A stretch of 51,029 nt of DNA from JAZLIL01 sp045617405 (GTDB taxonomy: Bacteria; Bacillota; Clostridia; Lachnospirales; Lachnospiraceae): positions 1 to 51,029 of the forward strand of contig JAZLIL010000109.1 of the NCBI GenBank assembly GCA_045617405.1. Direction: 5' to 3'. How positions within the stretch are numbered: position 1 is the stretch's first letter; the number at the start of each line of letters is the position of its first letter. The notes beneath the pieces are model-generated. The model was given only the letters and a program-made list of their open reading frames with translations, was not told the origin of the DNA and did no database searches. Shown here one piece after another: positions 32,950-40,831 of this stretch. The position numbers and the translations under genes were made by a program.

Positions 32950-34767
32950 ATGGCTGAAGTATTATATAATGTTGTGTTTGCGGATGCGGGCGTAGAGATT
33001 AAGGTTCGCGAGGGAATGACGCTTTTGCAGGCGGCGATTTTTGCAGATATTCATCCGGATGCTCCATGCGGAGGAAACGGAACCTGCAACAAATGTAAGA
33101 TGAAGATTATCTCCGGTAAGAGGACCGGAGTTTTTAATGCATGTCAGGTCAGGGTTGACTGTGATATGGTTGTTGAATCAGAAATCAGGGATGGCTCCCA
33201 CCATCTGCTTATGAAGGGCAGCACGCGAAACATCAAGGTTAAACCCGCTGTCTTCAAACTTCCGGTTGATGTGGAAAAGTGCACAATCGGCGATAATATC
33301 TCTGAGTGGGACAGACTTAAGAACGCGGCAGTTAAGGCGCTTAAAGCATCGGAAAGGGCAGATGCCGGGAAGGAAAGAATCATAAAGCCAGCACCTCAAA
33401 AAGGCGGAATTGTTTCAAGGCTTGGCGACAGGCTTTTGCAGGCCGGCAATAAAGGCGAGGTTATTATGTTTGAAGGCCCGGAGGGCTTTGAAATCCTCGA
33501 TTTCGGTAATGGTATAACGCCCTTTGCGGTTGCATTTGATATCGGAACCACATCAATCGTCGGCTATATGATTGATGCACTCACGGGCAAAGAGGTGGCA
33601 GTCAGGAGCCTTCTGAATCCTCAGGCGCAGTTTGGGGCAGACGTAATAAACCGCAGCAACTACGCGATAGCAAACGGTTATGAGACGGTTCATAAGGTCG
33701 TTTGTGATGCAATGAATCGTATTATCCGCGAGCTTTGCGAGGAAGCGGGAACATCACCTGAAAATGTGTACGCCGTCAGCTTTGCCGGAAACACCTGCAT
33801 GCACCATCTGTTTATGGATTTTTCGGTGGCACCGCTTGTCCATGCTCCTTACAATCCGAGCTTCGCAGATTCGATTGTTATGAGGGCAGGGGATAATGAT
33901 ATTTTGATAAACGCAAGCGGAAAGCTAATTGTTCTTCCGAATATCGCCGGATTTGTCGGCGCGGACACCGTGGCGTGCCTTCTTGCAACGGATTTTGACA
34001 GGCGCGAGAAGCTGACGCTCATGATTGACATCGGCACAAACGGCGAGATGGTGCTCGGAAACAGCAAGCGCCGTATCACCTGCTCAACTGCCGCAGGTCC
34101 CGCATTTGAAGGGGCAAAGATTACATGCGGAATGAGAGGTGCCGCAGGAGCAATCGATCACCTTGATGTTGTTGCCGGAAAGCTCGAGTATTCAACGATT
34201 GACAATGAGCCGGCAAAGGGTATCTGCGGATCCGGCCTTATGGATTTGATTGCACTTATGCTCGACTACGGAATCATCGACGACGGCGGAAGGCTGGTGT
34301 CGGAAGATGAGTACGACGATTACGATGGCAGAAAGCTTGAGGATTATACGGGACGCTTCTTTGAACATGACGGCAAGAACGCATTTATGATTGGCAATGG
34401 GGTTTTTATATGCCAAAAGGACATCAGGGAGGTGCAGCTCGCTAAGGCAGCAATTTCTGCTGGAATTATCCTGATGTCTGACAGAATGGGAATTTCAATT
34501 ATCGATATCGGTGAGGTCTTCATTGCCGGTGCGTTCGGAAATTATATGCGTGCGGAAAGTGCCTGCAGAATCGGAATGATTCCGGAATCGCTTCTTGACC
34601 GCATCAAAATGATAGGCAATGCTGCCGGTGAAGGATCGAAGATTGCACTTCTTAATGTAAACGAATTTGAACGTACCGATGGACTTGCGCGTGGAACGGA
34701 ATTTCTCGAGCTTGCAACTCACGAGGATTTTAATGACACTTTTGTTGATGAGCTGTCATTTGAATAA
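32950..34767 (+). CDS. RACE-type reductive activator of corrinoid proteins (2Fe-2S ferredoxin plus ASKHA domain)
   Basis: A 605-residue protein. The N-terminal ferredoxin has C40-x5-C46-x2-C49 and C65, a [2Fe-2S] site. The ASKHA-type ATPase part (from about residue 190) reads FDIGTTSIVGYMIDALTGK, then NPQAQFGADVINR, SFAGNTCMHHLF, MIDIGTNGEM, CSTAAGPAFEGA and GICGSGLMDL. This is the architecture of RamA/RACE proteins (DUF4445), which reduce inactive Co(II) corrinoid proteins in an ATP-dependent way. The longer frame from 32,863 lies inside the previous gene; GGGAGG precedes the ATG at 32,950. Its likely client is the corrinoid protein at 37,133-37,765. Confidence 0.87.
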   Translation: MAEVLYNVVFADAGVEIKVREGMTLLQAAIFADIHPDAPCGGNGTCNKCKMKIISGKRTGVFNACQVRVDCDMVVESEIRDGSHHLLMKGSTRNIKVKPAVFKLPVDVEKCTIGDNISEWDRLKNAAVKALKASERADAGKERIIKPAPQKGGIVSRLGDRLLQAGNKGEVIMFEGPEGFEILDFGNGITPFAVAFDIGTTSIVGYMIDALTGKEVAVRSLLNPQAQFGADVINRSNYAIANGYETVHKVVCDAMNRIIRELCEEAGTSPENVYAVSFAGNTCMHHLFMDFSVAPLVHAPYNPSFADSIVMRAGDNDILINASGKLIVLPNIAGFVGADTVACLLATDFDRREKLTLMIDIGTNGEMVLGNSKRRITCSTAAGPAFEGAKITCGMRGAAGAIDHLDVVAGKLEYSTIDNEPAKGICGSGLMDLIALMLDYGIIDDGGRLVSEDEYDDYDGRKLEDYTGRFFEHDGKNAFMIGNGVFICQKDIREVQLAKAAISAGIILMSDRMGISIIDIGEVFIAGAFGNYMRAESACRIGMIPESLLDRIKMIGNAAGEGSKIALLNVNEFERTDGLARGTEFLELATHEDFNDTFVDELSFE

Positions 34768-34892
34768 CTTGGCCACTGCATTCTTACGATTCCGGTCTTG
34801 TGAGGTTCACAATTAATTTGTGCAATATGCTAAATGCCACATAATAAATAATGCACGTTTTTGCTTCAGATTTGAAGCGGGAAGGAAGGAGT

Positions 34893-35426
34893 ATGACATT
34901 TCAGGAGATCATTGACTGGGCCAATACGCTTGAGGGTGCGAAGGCTGTAGAACTTGACTGCTCGACTCTTGAAGTTCTTGATGCAGTCAGAGAGATGTGT
35001 GAGAAGAACACATGCGGAAAGTACGGAACAACGTGGATGTGTCCGCCCAATTGCGGCGACATTCCAAGCTGCCGTGAGAAAATTTCGAAATACCATCACG
35101 GCTTTATTTTTCAGACTGTAGGTTATGTCGAAGACAGTCTCGATTACGAGAACATAATGATTATCGGTTCCAATCATAAGAAGAGCCTTGTCGAGCTGCA
35201 GAAGGTAATCCTAGAGGAGTATCCCGATGCACTGATTCTCGGCTCCGGTGAGTGCAAGGTCTGCCCCAAGTGTGCTTATCCCGATCCCTGCCGCTTCCCC
35301 GATAAGGCTCAGTCCTCTATGGAAGCCTACGGCCTTCTCGTAAACGACATCTGTACAAAGAACGGCGTTCCCTATTACTACGGCTCAGATCACATGGCTT
35401 TCACAGGCTGTGTACTGGTAGATTAA
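34893..35426 (+). CDS. DUF2284 predicted metal-binding protein
   Basis: A 177-residue cysteine-rich protein of the DUF2284 family. Conserved Cys clusters are CGKYGTTWMCPPNCGDIPSC (a landmark at about residues 42-61) and GECKVCPKCAYPDPCRFP (about 126-143), suggesting Fe-S or zinc sites. Family members are widespread in anaerobes and often sit in corrinoid methyltransferase regions, but the biochemical role is not established as far as I know. GAAGGAAGGA precedes the ATG at 34,893; the frame from 34,851 begins in the leader. 125 bases separate it from the activator gene, with small inverted repeats CACAA-TTAAT-TTGTG (34,808-34,822) and GCTTCA-GATT-TGAAGC (34,863-34,878), so separate control is possible. 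Confidence 0.8.
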   Translation: MTFQEIIDWANTLEGAKAVELDCSTLEVLDAVREMCEKNTCGKYGTTWMCPPNCGDIPSCREKISKYHHGFIFQTVGYVEDSLDYENIMIIGSNHKKSLVELQKVILEEYPDALILGSGECKVCPKCAYPDPCRFPDKAQSSMEAYGLLVNDICTKNGVPYYYGSDHMAFTGCVLVD

Positions 35427-35485
35427 ACTGTTTGCTGAATGCTCTCAAGGGAAAGCCCCGTCTGCCGGCTCCGGTTTCTTTTATT

Positions 35486-35521
35486 GCTGTAATCGGATTC
35501 AAAGCTGTAATCGGATTCAAA
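35486..35521. repeat. perfect 18-bp tandem duplication
   Basis: GCTGTAATCGGATTCAAA occurs twice back to back (35,486-35,503 and 35,504-35,521) in the spacer between the convergent DUF2284 and permease genes, just ahead of the terminator. It is probably a slippage product. Confidence 0.85.
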
Positions 35522-35540
35522 AATGTATAAAAGTTAAAAA

Positions 35541-35566
35541 AACCCACTGCCTTCAGACAGTGGGTT
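35541..35566. terminator. bidirectional terminator between DUF2284 and permease genes
   Basis: AACCCACTG (35,541-35,549) pairs with CAGTGGGTT (35,558-35,566), loop CCTTCAGA. An A-run lies to the left and TTTCTT to the right, allowing termination in both directions. Confidence 0.85.
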
Positions 35567-35586
35567 TCTTATACGAAGTGCGGGGT

Positions 35587-35618
35587 GTTTCGAAATGCCG
35601 CCCCGGGCATTTTGAAAC
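35587..35618. other. 13-bp stem hairpin after the permease gene
   Basis: GTTTCGAAATGCC (35,587-35,599) pairs with GGCATTTTGAAAC (35,606-35,618), interrupted by one G-T pair, with a GCCCCG loop. It has no T-run on either strand, so it is more likely an mRNA-end stabiliser or part of a repeat than a terminator by itself. Confidence 0.5.
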
Positions 35619-35620
35619 GC

Positions 35621-36952
35621 TTACGCGTCTTTTTCCTTTGAGAGCATGAAGTAGGTTGCGATGCCGAGGATCATTGCACATGCAACGGTACGAATCTCAA
35701 CTGAGCCGAAGTGAACGGTCATTCCGCCTACACCTACGATGAAGATTACGCATGCGGTGTAGAGGTTTCTGTTCTTGTTGAGATCAACCTCTTTGAACAT
35801 CTTGAAGCCTGAGCTTGCGATGAAGCCGTAGAGAGCTACACAGACACCACCCATTACACATGAGGGAATGGTCTCAAGGAATGCTACAAGAGGAGTAATA
35901 AGTGAGAACAGGATTGACGCAAATGCAGCACCCCAGATGCTGATTGTAGAAGCGTTTCCGGTAATGGCAACGCACGCGATTGACTCGCCGTATGTTGTGT
36001 TGGGGCAGCCGCCGAAGAATGTTCCGAACATTGAACCGATTCCGTCACCGAGAAGCGTTCTTGTGAGGCCGGGCTCGGAAAGAAGATCTGTTCCGATGAT
36101 TGATGAAAGGTTCTTGTGGTCAGCAAGATGCTCAGCGAAAACTACGAATGCAACAGGAGCGTATGCAACAAAGAGTGTGAGGATGTAGCCTCCGGTAATA
36201 CCCGACCAGTCTGCCTTGAGGAAGGTGAAGTCGGGAAGTGCAATCACGCTGCCCATGTTTGTGAATGCTGAGTAATCAATTACCATGAGAGATGCATTGC
36301 CTGTGCTCTTTCCAACAAAGAAGAAAATCGTTGCAAGAATGTAGCCGGCAAAGATACCGATCATGAAGGGGATAAGCTTTGCTGTTTTCTTGCCGTAGGT
36401 TGAAACGAGCATTGAAACAGCAAGTGTAACAAGTCCACAGAGGAGGCAGATGTTTGTGCTGCCGCCTTCCTGTGCAGGAGATGTAAGAAGGCTGATTGCG
36501 TAGCTTGAAAGCGAAAGTCCGATGATGGCAACGGTAGGTCCGATTACTACAGGGGGCATAAGCTTTGATATCCAGTTAATGCCGCAGAATTTTACGACAA
36601 GTGAGATAATAACATAGATAAGACCTGCGATAGCAGCACCGATGATGAGTCCTGCATAGCCGACAGCCATGGAAGCTGCCCCTGCGAATGCAGTGAGCAT
36701 CGGTCCGATGAAAGCGAATGATGAACCGAGGAATACGGGGCTTGAATTCTTTGTAAATAACAGATAAATGATAGTGCCGACGCCTGCACCGAAAAGTGCC
36801 GCAGAAGCTGTGAGGCCGTTTCCAACTGCTGCGGGAACTGCGATTGTTGCTACCATGATAGCTAAAAGCTGCTGGATAGCTGAAAGAATGATCACACTTA
36901 CAGGCGGTTTCTCTTTGATACCGTAGGTTAATGTTACAGCGGGTTTACTCAT
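35621..36952 (-). CDS. NCS2-family nucleobase (uracil/xanthine) permease
   Basis: A 443-residue membrane transporter with about 12-14 helices. NCS2 features are SAIQQLLAIMVATIAVPAAVGNG at the start, the glutamate-bearing segment FVVFAEHLADHKNLSSIIG in the eighth helix region, and the signature LLGDGIGSMFGTFFGGCPNTTYGESIACVAITG. It imports uracil or a related base with protons. Pro residues and the PNTTYGES loop follow UraA more than the xanthine branch, so uracil is the best guess. AAGGAAG precedes the ATG. It lies downstream of the corrinoid gene but behind that gene's terminator, with its own promoter. Confidence 0.87.
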   Translation of the reverse strand: MSKPAVTLTYGIKEKPPVSVIILSAIQQLLAIMVATIAVPAAVGNGLTASAALFGAGVGTIIYLLFTKNSSPVFLGSSFAFIGPMLTAFAGAASMAVGYAGLIIGAAIAGLIYVIISLVVKFCGINWISKLMPPVVIGPTVAIIGLSLSSYAISLLTSPAQEGGSTNICLLCGLVTLAVSMLVSTYGKKTAKLIPFMIGIFAGYILATIFFFVGKSTGNASLMVIDYSAFTNMGSVIALPDFTFLKADWSGITGGYILTLFVAYAPVAFVVFAEHLADHKNLSSIIGTDLLSEPGLTRTLLGDGIGSMFGTFFGGCPNTTYGESIACVAITGNASTISIWGAAFASILFSLITPLVAFLETIPSCVMGGVCVALYGFIASSGFKMFKEVDLNKNRNLYTACVIFIVGVGGMTVHFGSVEIRTVACAMILGIATYFMLSKEKDA

Positions 36953-37049
36953 TTTCTTCCTTACCTTTCTTTTGTTGTGTTTAGTTTACATAATTAAAGA
37001 AGCCTCCTCCAATCCCTTACAATTATTGGTGCCTCTTTTATTCTTTGCT

Positions 37050-37078
37050 ACTATACAGGGTTTTATTGATAAAGACAA
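37050..37078 (-). promoter_or_regulatory. promoter of the NCS2 permease gene
   Basis: On the - strand, TTGTCT (37,078-37,073) and TATAGT (37,055-37,050) are 17 bases apart. It lies just after the terminator of the corrinoid gene. The leader is about 90 bases; no attenuator or purine-type aptamer was seen in it. Confidence 0.65.
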
Positions 37079-37088
37079 GTCTTTTCTC

Positions 37089-37117
37089 AAAAAAACTGCC
37101 GCTCGTTTGAGCGGCAG
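37089..37117 (-). terminator. intrinsic terminator of the corrinoid protein gene
   Basis: CTGCCGCTC (37,096-37,104) pairs with GAGCGGCAG (37,109-37,117) around a four-base loop, with seven A at 37,089-37,095, which is a T-run on the - strand. It begins about 16 bases after the corrinoid gene stop. Confidence 0.9.
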
Positions 37118-37132
37118 TAATAATAAAATTGA

Positions 37133-37765
37133 TTAAGCAAGTGTCTTTGCCTTCTGAGCTGCACTGGCTGCATCCTCTGTGTAAGCATCTGCACCGATTT
37201 CATCAGCGAAAGCCTGAGTGATGGGAGCACCACCAACCATAACCTTAATGTTCTTTCTGAAAGGAGCTGCGTTGATAGCTTCAACAGTTTCCTTCAGTGA
37301 AGGCATTGTAGTTGTAAGAAGAGCTGAGCAAGCAATGATCTTAGTGTCGGGATTCTCTTCGTAAGCCTGAAGGAATCTCTCCTTGGGAACGTCAACGCCG
37401 AGGTCGATTACTACGAATCCTGCTGACTCGAACATCATAGCAACAAGGTTCTTGCCGATGTCATGAAGGTCACCTGCAACTGTTCCGATGATAATCTTGC
37501 CTGCGCCGCCTGCAGCACCTGATGCAAGATGGGGCTTAAGAGCCTCAACACCCTTCTTCATAGCGCGAGCTGCGATAAGCATTTCGGGAACGAAGATGTC
37601 GCCGGCCTTGAACTTTGCACCTACAGCATCCATAGCTGCGATCATGCCGTCATTAAGGATAGCATTGGGGTCACATCCCTCATCAACTGCAGCGAGAACG
37701 AGTGCTTCGATCTGCTTAGCCTTACCTTTTTCAACTGCTTCAAAAACTTCATCAATCTTTGACAT
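37133..37765 (-). CDS. corrinoid (methylcobamide-binding) protein, MtbC/MtaC-like
   Basis: A 210-residue protein. Residues 1-80 are the helical cap domain (MSKIDEVFEAVEKGK through ILNDGMIAAMDAVGAKFKAGDIFVPEML). The B12-binding Rossmann-like domain begins at about 88; D99-L-H101-D-I-G carries the lower-axial His, followed by ACSALLTTTM and MVGGAPIT. Such proteins carry a methyl group on cobalt between a substrate methyltransferase and an acceptor methyltransferase. Neither methyltransferase is in the window. GGAGGG lies 7 bases before the ATG at 37,765; an in-frame ATG at 37,804 has no ribosome site. It is divergent from a PucR-type regulator and ends at a strong terminator, so it is monocistronic. 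Confidence 0.9.
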   Translation of the reverse strand: MSKIDEVFEAVEKGKAKQIEALVLAAVDEGCDPNAILNDGMIAAMDAVGAKFKAGDIFVPEMLIAARAMKKGVEALKPHLASGAAGGAGKIIIGTVAGDLHDIGKNLVAMMFESAGFVVIDLGVDVPKERFLQAYEENPDTKIIACSALLTTTMPSLKETVEAINAAPFRKNIKVMVGGAPITQAFADEIGADAYTEDAASAAQKAKTLA

Positions 37766-38086
37766 AAATAAACCCTCCTGATTGTATTTGCACGTGCGAT
37801 GCAAAAAGCATCTGCCTTACTTCAATTAGAATGTTAGCATTTTTTAACGCACAATCATATTGTTCAAACTATTGTTTTTTTGACATGAATTTAGTACACT
37901 TTGTATGATGGAAAAACGGTTTCGCCGACTCATCAAAGATGAAGCAGTCAAAACGTGAATGTTCAACGTTTGACGTCGTATTAACGATGAAACGTTAAAA
38001 CAGTGAACGAGCAGCCGTTTCATCTGCAAACAGGCGATGAAACGGCCGTATTGTGAATGTACAGTTTTTTGCGGAGATAATAAATC
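37766..38086. promoter_or_regulatory. regulatory region between corrinoid protein and PucR-type regulator, with three iterated sites
   Basis: This 321-base divergent spacer holds three copies of GATGAA-N11-GTGAAY on the + strand, beginning at 37,938, 37,986 and 38,036 (spacing 48 and 50). Several inverted repeats overlap them: GTCAAAACGT (37,947-37,956) against AACGTTTGAC (37,965-37,974); TTAACG-ATGAAA-CGTTAA (37,981-37,998); and CCGTTTCATC (38,015-38,024) against GATGAAACGG (38,036-38,045). A regular array like this suggests binding of a transcription factor, most simply the neighbouring PucR-type protein. No B12-box typical of a cobalamin riboswitch was found. A clear promoter for the corrinoid gene was not found. 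Confidence 0.65.
37880..37909 (+). promoter_or_regulatory. promoter of the PucR-type regulator gene
   Basis: A perfect TTGACA (37,880-37,885) and TATGAT (37,904-37,909) are 18 bases apart. Transcription would start near 37,916, so the three GATGAA-N11-GTGAAY copies all lie in a leader of about 170 bases. Confidence 0.7.
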
Positions 38087-39619
38087 ATGAAGCTTAGTGC
38101 GTCACTTCTTGCGGGGAAAATAGGAAAACGCTGTAGCGTGACCTTCGGTAAGGTGCTCTCAAGGGAGCCTGTTCTCGAAAGGCCGCAGTTGTATGAGGAT
38201 GACAGCGAGTATCGTTCAAACACTGTGTACATATTGTCAAAGGATCAGTACATTTCGGCAGCCGGGCTTATTGTTCCCGAGGGCTGCCTTATCCTTGTTG
38301 TTTCTTCGGTAAAGATGGAAACTCCTTTGGCCGTCGGCATCTGCATTGTTGAAACAACGATGAGCGTCCCGGCATTTTTTAACTACGTCAATTCCGTTTT
38401 TGATTACTATGACGAATGGTACAATTCGCTTGTTGCATCCAGGCTTGCTGGGAACAAGATTCGTGACCTTCTTGAAATCAGCTATCCTGTCTTTTCGAGA
38501 CCGCTGGTCGTACTCGGAATGGACTTTTCGATAATTGCCTCTGTTGAGACGGAGCACACCATCTTTTCGGAAAATTATCTCGGGAGCACTGAAGAAAGCT
38601 ACAGGCTTGTGAATCAGCTTAAAAGGGATACGGTATTCACTGAAATCAGGGAATATGACGGGTGCTTTGTATATACAACCCCGTCCGAGGACAGGATGAT
38701 GATGTGCGTCAACATCAAGCAGCATGACGAAACGGCATGCCGTCTTATGATGATTTTTGAGTCTGATACAATCGATGATTCATACGGATTTTTGCTTGAA
38801 CATCTTGCGAGGATGATTGAACATGCTTACATTCACAGTGCGGCTCAGCGTCCCGAAAAGGACAGGGCGAGGGAATCTGTATTTCTGACGCTTCTTGGTG
38901 ACAAAACGGCTGACTATGTTACCATCAGCCGGGAACTCGATTCGGGAGGATGGTACTCTTCACATCTGTACCTTGCGGTCGTTCTTAAGCTCGGGTATCT
39001 TGATAAGAAGCACACGACGGTGAATTCGATTATGAGCTACATTGAGAATGCCATTCCGCATTCGTGTTCTGTCGAGTTTCGAGGCGATGTCGTAGTTTTC
39101 ATCAATGTCACTCTGACCGGAAGTGCCTATAATGCCTGTGTTGAGCGACTGAGCTATTTCGTTCGTGACAGCTTCCTTCGGGCGGGGTATTCAAGGACGA
39201 TGGTGGGACATTTCAATCTGCGGCGTCAGTATATCCAGGCGCTTGTCGCATACGATATCGGAAACAGGAAGAGCCCGACAAAGTGGATACACCGATACAA
39301 TGATGTGTCCTATGACTACGTTCTTGAACAGGCGACGAGCAGACTTCCCGGCTACATGGTCGGGCATGAGAGTGTCCTTAAACTGAAATATTATGATGAT
39401 GATAACAAGACTCACTATATTGAAACACTTAGGAAATTTCTCGATAACAATCAAAATGCGGTGAAGACGGCCAGAGACCTGTTCATTCACCGCAGTACGC
39501 TTCTCTATAGAATTGAGAAAACCAAGGAGCTTCTCGGAACAGACTTCGATGACCCCAATGAGGTTCTCTACATGAGCCTGACACTTAGATTCCTTGAAAT
39601 GGATGAAAATGCAAATTAG
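38087..39619 (+). CDS. PucR-family transcriptional regulator
   Basis: A 510-residue regulator. The N-terminal 120 residues fit a purine-catabolism-regulator-like domain, the middle is GAF-like, and the C-terminus (about 450-505) is the PucR/CdaR-type helix-turn-helix: LRKFLDNNQNAVKTARDLF followed by HRSTLLYRIEKTKELLG, then ALTL-like MSLTLRFLEM. The family responds to small molecules and often controls divergent genes. Here the divergent gene is the corrinoid protein. GGAG lies about 11 bases before the ATG. Several relatives in Clostridia sit beside corrinoid methyltransferase genes, which fits control of methyl-group use; that is inference from context. Confidence 0.83.
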   Translation: MKLSASLLAGKIGKRCSVTFGKVLSREPVLERPQLYEDDSEYRSNTVYILSKDQYISAAGLIVPEGCLILVVSSVKMETPLAVGICIVETTMSVPAFFNYVNSVFDYYDEWYNSLVASRLAGNKIRDLLEISYPVFSRPLVVLGMDFSIIASVETEHTIFSENYLGSTEESYRLVNQLKRDTVFTEIREYDGCFVYTTPSEDRMMMCVNIKQHDETACRLMMIFESDTIDDSYGFLLEHLARMIEHAYIHSAAQRPEKDRARESVFLTLLGDKTADYVTISRELDSGGWYSSHLYLAVVLKLGYLDKKHTTVNSIMSYIENAIPHSCSVEFRGDVVVFINVTLTGSAYNACVERLSYFVRDSFLRAGYSRTMVGHFNLRRQYIQALVAYDIGNRKSPTKWIHRYNDVSYDYVLEQATSRLPGYMVGHESVLKLKYYDDDNKTHYIETLRKFLDNNQNAVKTARDLFIHRSTLLYRIEKTKELLGTDFDDPNEVLYMSLTLRFLEMDENAN

Positions 39620-39685
39620 AAATTGCCGGCGATTTCCTTAAAACGTCCGGTCGCATGATCGGGCTCCGGGTTGACATTTTCGCGA

Positions 39686-40522
39686 TTATATGTTTTTTGC
39701 GAGAGCTTCAAGCTGAGAAACGGCAGCGTCGAGCTCGTGAAGTGAAGCAACTATCTCTTCTATCGAAGCAGCCTGCTCGTTGAAAGAAGAGTTTGAGGCT
39801 TCGATTCTTGTCTGAACATCTGCGTTGCTGCTCTTTAATTCAAGGAGCATGCTTGAAATCTTGTTTACAGATTCGTTAGTGGAGATGGACATCTTCTGAA
39901 TTTCTGAAGCAACGACGGCAAACCCCTTGCCGGCCTCACCCGCACGTGCGGCTTCAATAGAAGCGTTGAGACCAAGGAGCTTAGTCTTACTGGAGATGGC
40001 TTCAATGAATTTGAGGATTTCACCGGTACGCTCAGTTGTATCAACGGTCTTTGCAACCTTTTCGCTGATTGTAACATTTGTTGCCACGTGATCCTGAACG
40101 GATTCAGCCATTTTTGAGATGACGTCGAGAATCTCACCGAGACTTGATTTAAGTGCAGAAGAAGTGTCCTGTAAAGCGTGGGCTCTGGTGATGTCCCTTG
40201 CAACCATCAAACAGCCGACAAGTCTGCTTCCCTCGGTGATGGGAACGGCATAGGATCTGAACGGAATTCCGTAAACTGCAGCGGGAACGTCACGGCATGC
40301 AAACCGGTTTTCGGTAAGGGCGATGTGCGCAGCGCCGCCTGCGGGAACAGGGCCGCCGATACCTCCGGGGATATTCATTGTTCCGACACCGTGATTGAAC
40401 AGATACTTATTAGTGTCTGTCACTGCGAAGGAGACATCCTCGTCAAAAAGCTTGTAGAGGAAAGGGATAACATCAATAAGTTCATTGAGAATTGCATGGT
40501 CACTTTCTATACGGTCCAACAT
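39686..40522 (-). CDS. soluble methyl-accepting chemotaxis-type receptor
   Basis: A 278-residue protein with no membrane segment. The N-terminal 120 residues look like a PAS-type cytoplasmic sensor (FAVTDTNKYLFNHG, then FRSYAVPITEGSRLVGCLMVARDIT). The C-terminal part is a short MCP signalling hairpin with the hallmark LLGLNASIEAARAGEAGKGFAVVA tip, then INESV-like (STNESVNKISSMLLEL) helices. It is much shorter than transmembrane MCPs, resembling small soluble receptors. CGGAGGTGG lies 5 bases before the ATG. It converges on the PucR gene with no clear terminator in the 66-base gap. Which array or kinase it serves is not visible here, as no che genes are present. Confidence 0.85.
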   Translation of the reverse strand: MLDRIESDHAILNELIDVIPFLYKLFDEDVSFAVTDTNKYLFNHGVGTMNIPGGIGGPVPAGGAAHIALTENRFACRDVPAAVYGIPFRSYAVPITEGSRLVGCLMVARDITRAHALQDTSSALKSSLGEILDVISKMAESVQDHVATNVTISEKVAKTVDTTERTGEILKFIEAISSKTKLLGLNASIEAARAGEAGKGFAVVASEIQKMSISTNESVNKISSMLLELKSSNADVQTRIEASNSSFNEQAASIEEIVASLHELDAAVSQLEALAKNI

Positions 40523-40831
40523 AGTACCACCTCCGAATTTGAAGTGCTGTTTTCCGTCAGCGGACGGTAAGTCACTTTATATAGTATAGGATATTACCAA
40601 TTCGACAAATAGTCAATCATTTTTTGTGAAAATATATACATAATTTCGATAATATTAGTACCACTTTGCAATTTATGTATGTTTTGCATGACAATGTGCG
40701 GCTGCGAAGATTGTATGTGCGGGGGAAGAAGCGGGCGCGGCGGCGGGTCATGTGCATTTTCATAGCCATGACCGGAGAAGTGTGGTAATATGGTTGTGGC
40801 AGGGTAAAATGCGAAAAAGAAAGGAAAAGCA
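40523..40831. other. 309-base divergent spacer
   Basis: The spacer between the chemotaxis receptor and the CheX-like gene holds a small CCGTC-GACGG hairpin (40,554-40,567) and one plausible - strand promoter, listed separately. The + strand side has only AAAGGA before the ATG and a TAATAT without a partner. Nothing coding is supported. Confidence 0.6.
40588..40616 (-). promoter_or_regulatory. candidate promoter of the chemotaxis receptor gene
   Basis: On the - strand, TTGACT (40,616-40,611) and TATCCT (40,593-40,588) are 17 bases apart, 66 bases ahead of the start codon. The -10 box is weak. Confidence 0.45.

Noticed and set aside
37910..38086. Cobalamin riboswitch in the leader next to the corrinoid protein
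   Set aside because: No B12-box-like GCC-ACTG core was found, the leader belongs to the regulator gene, and the repeats look like protein sites.
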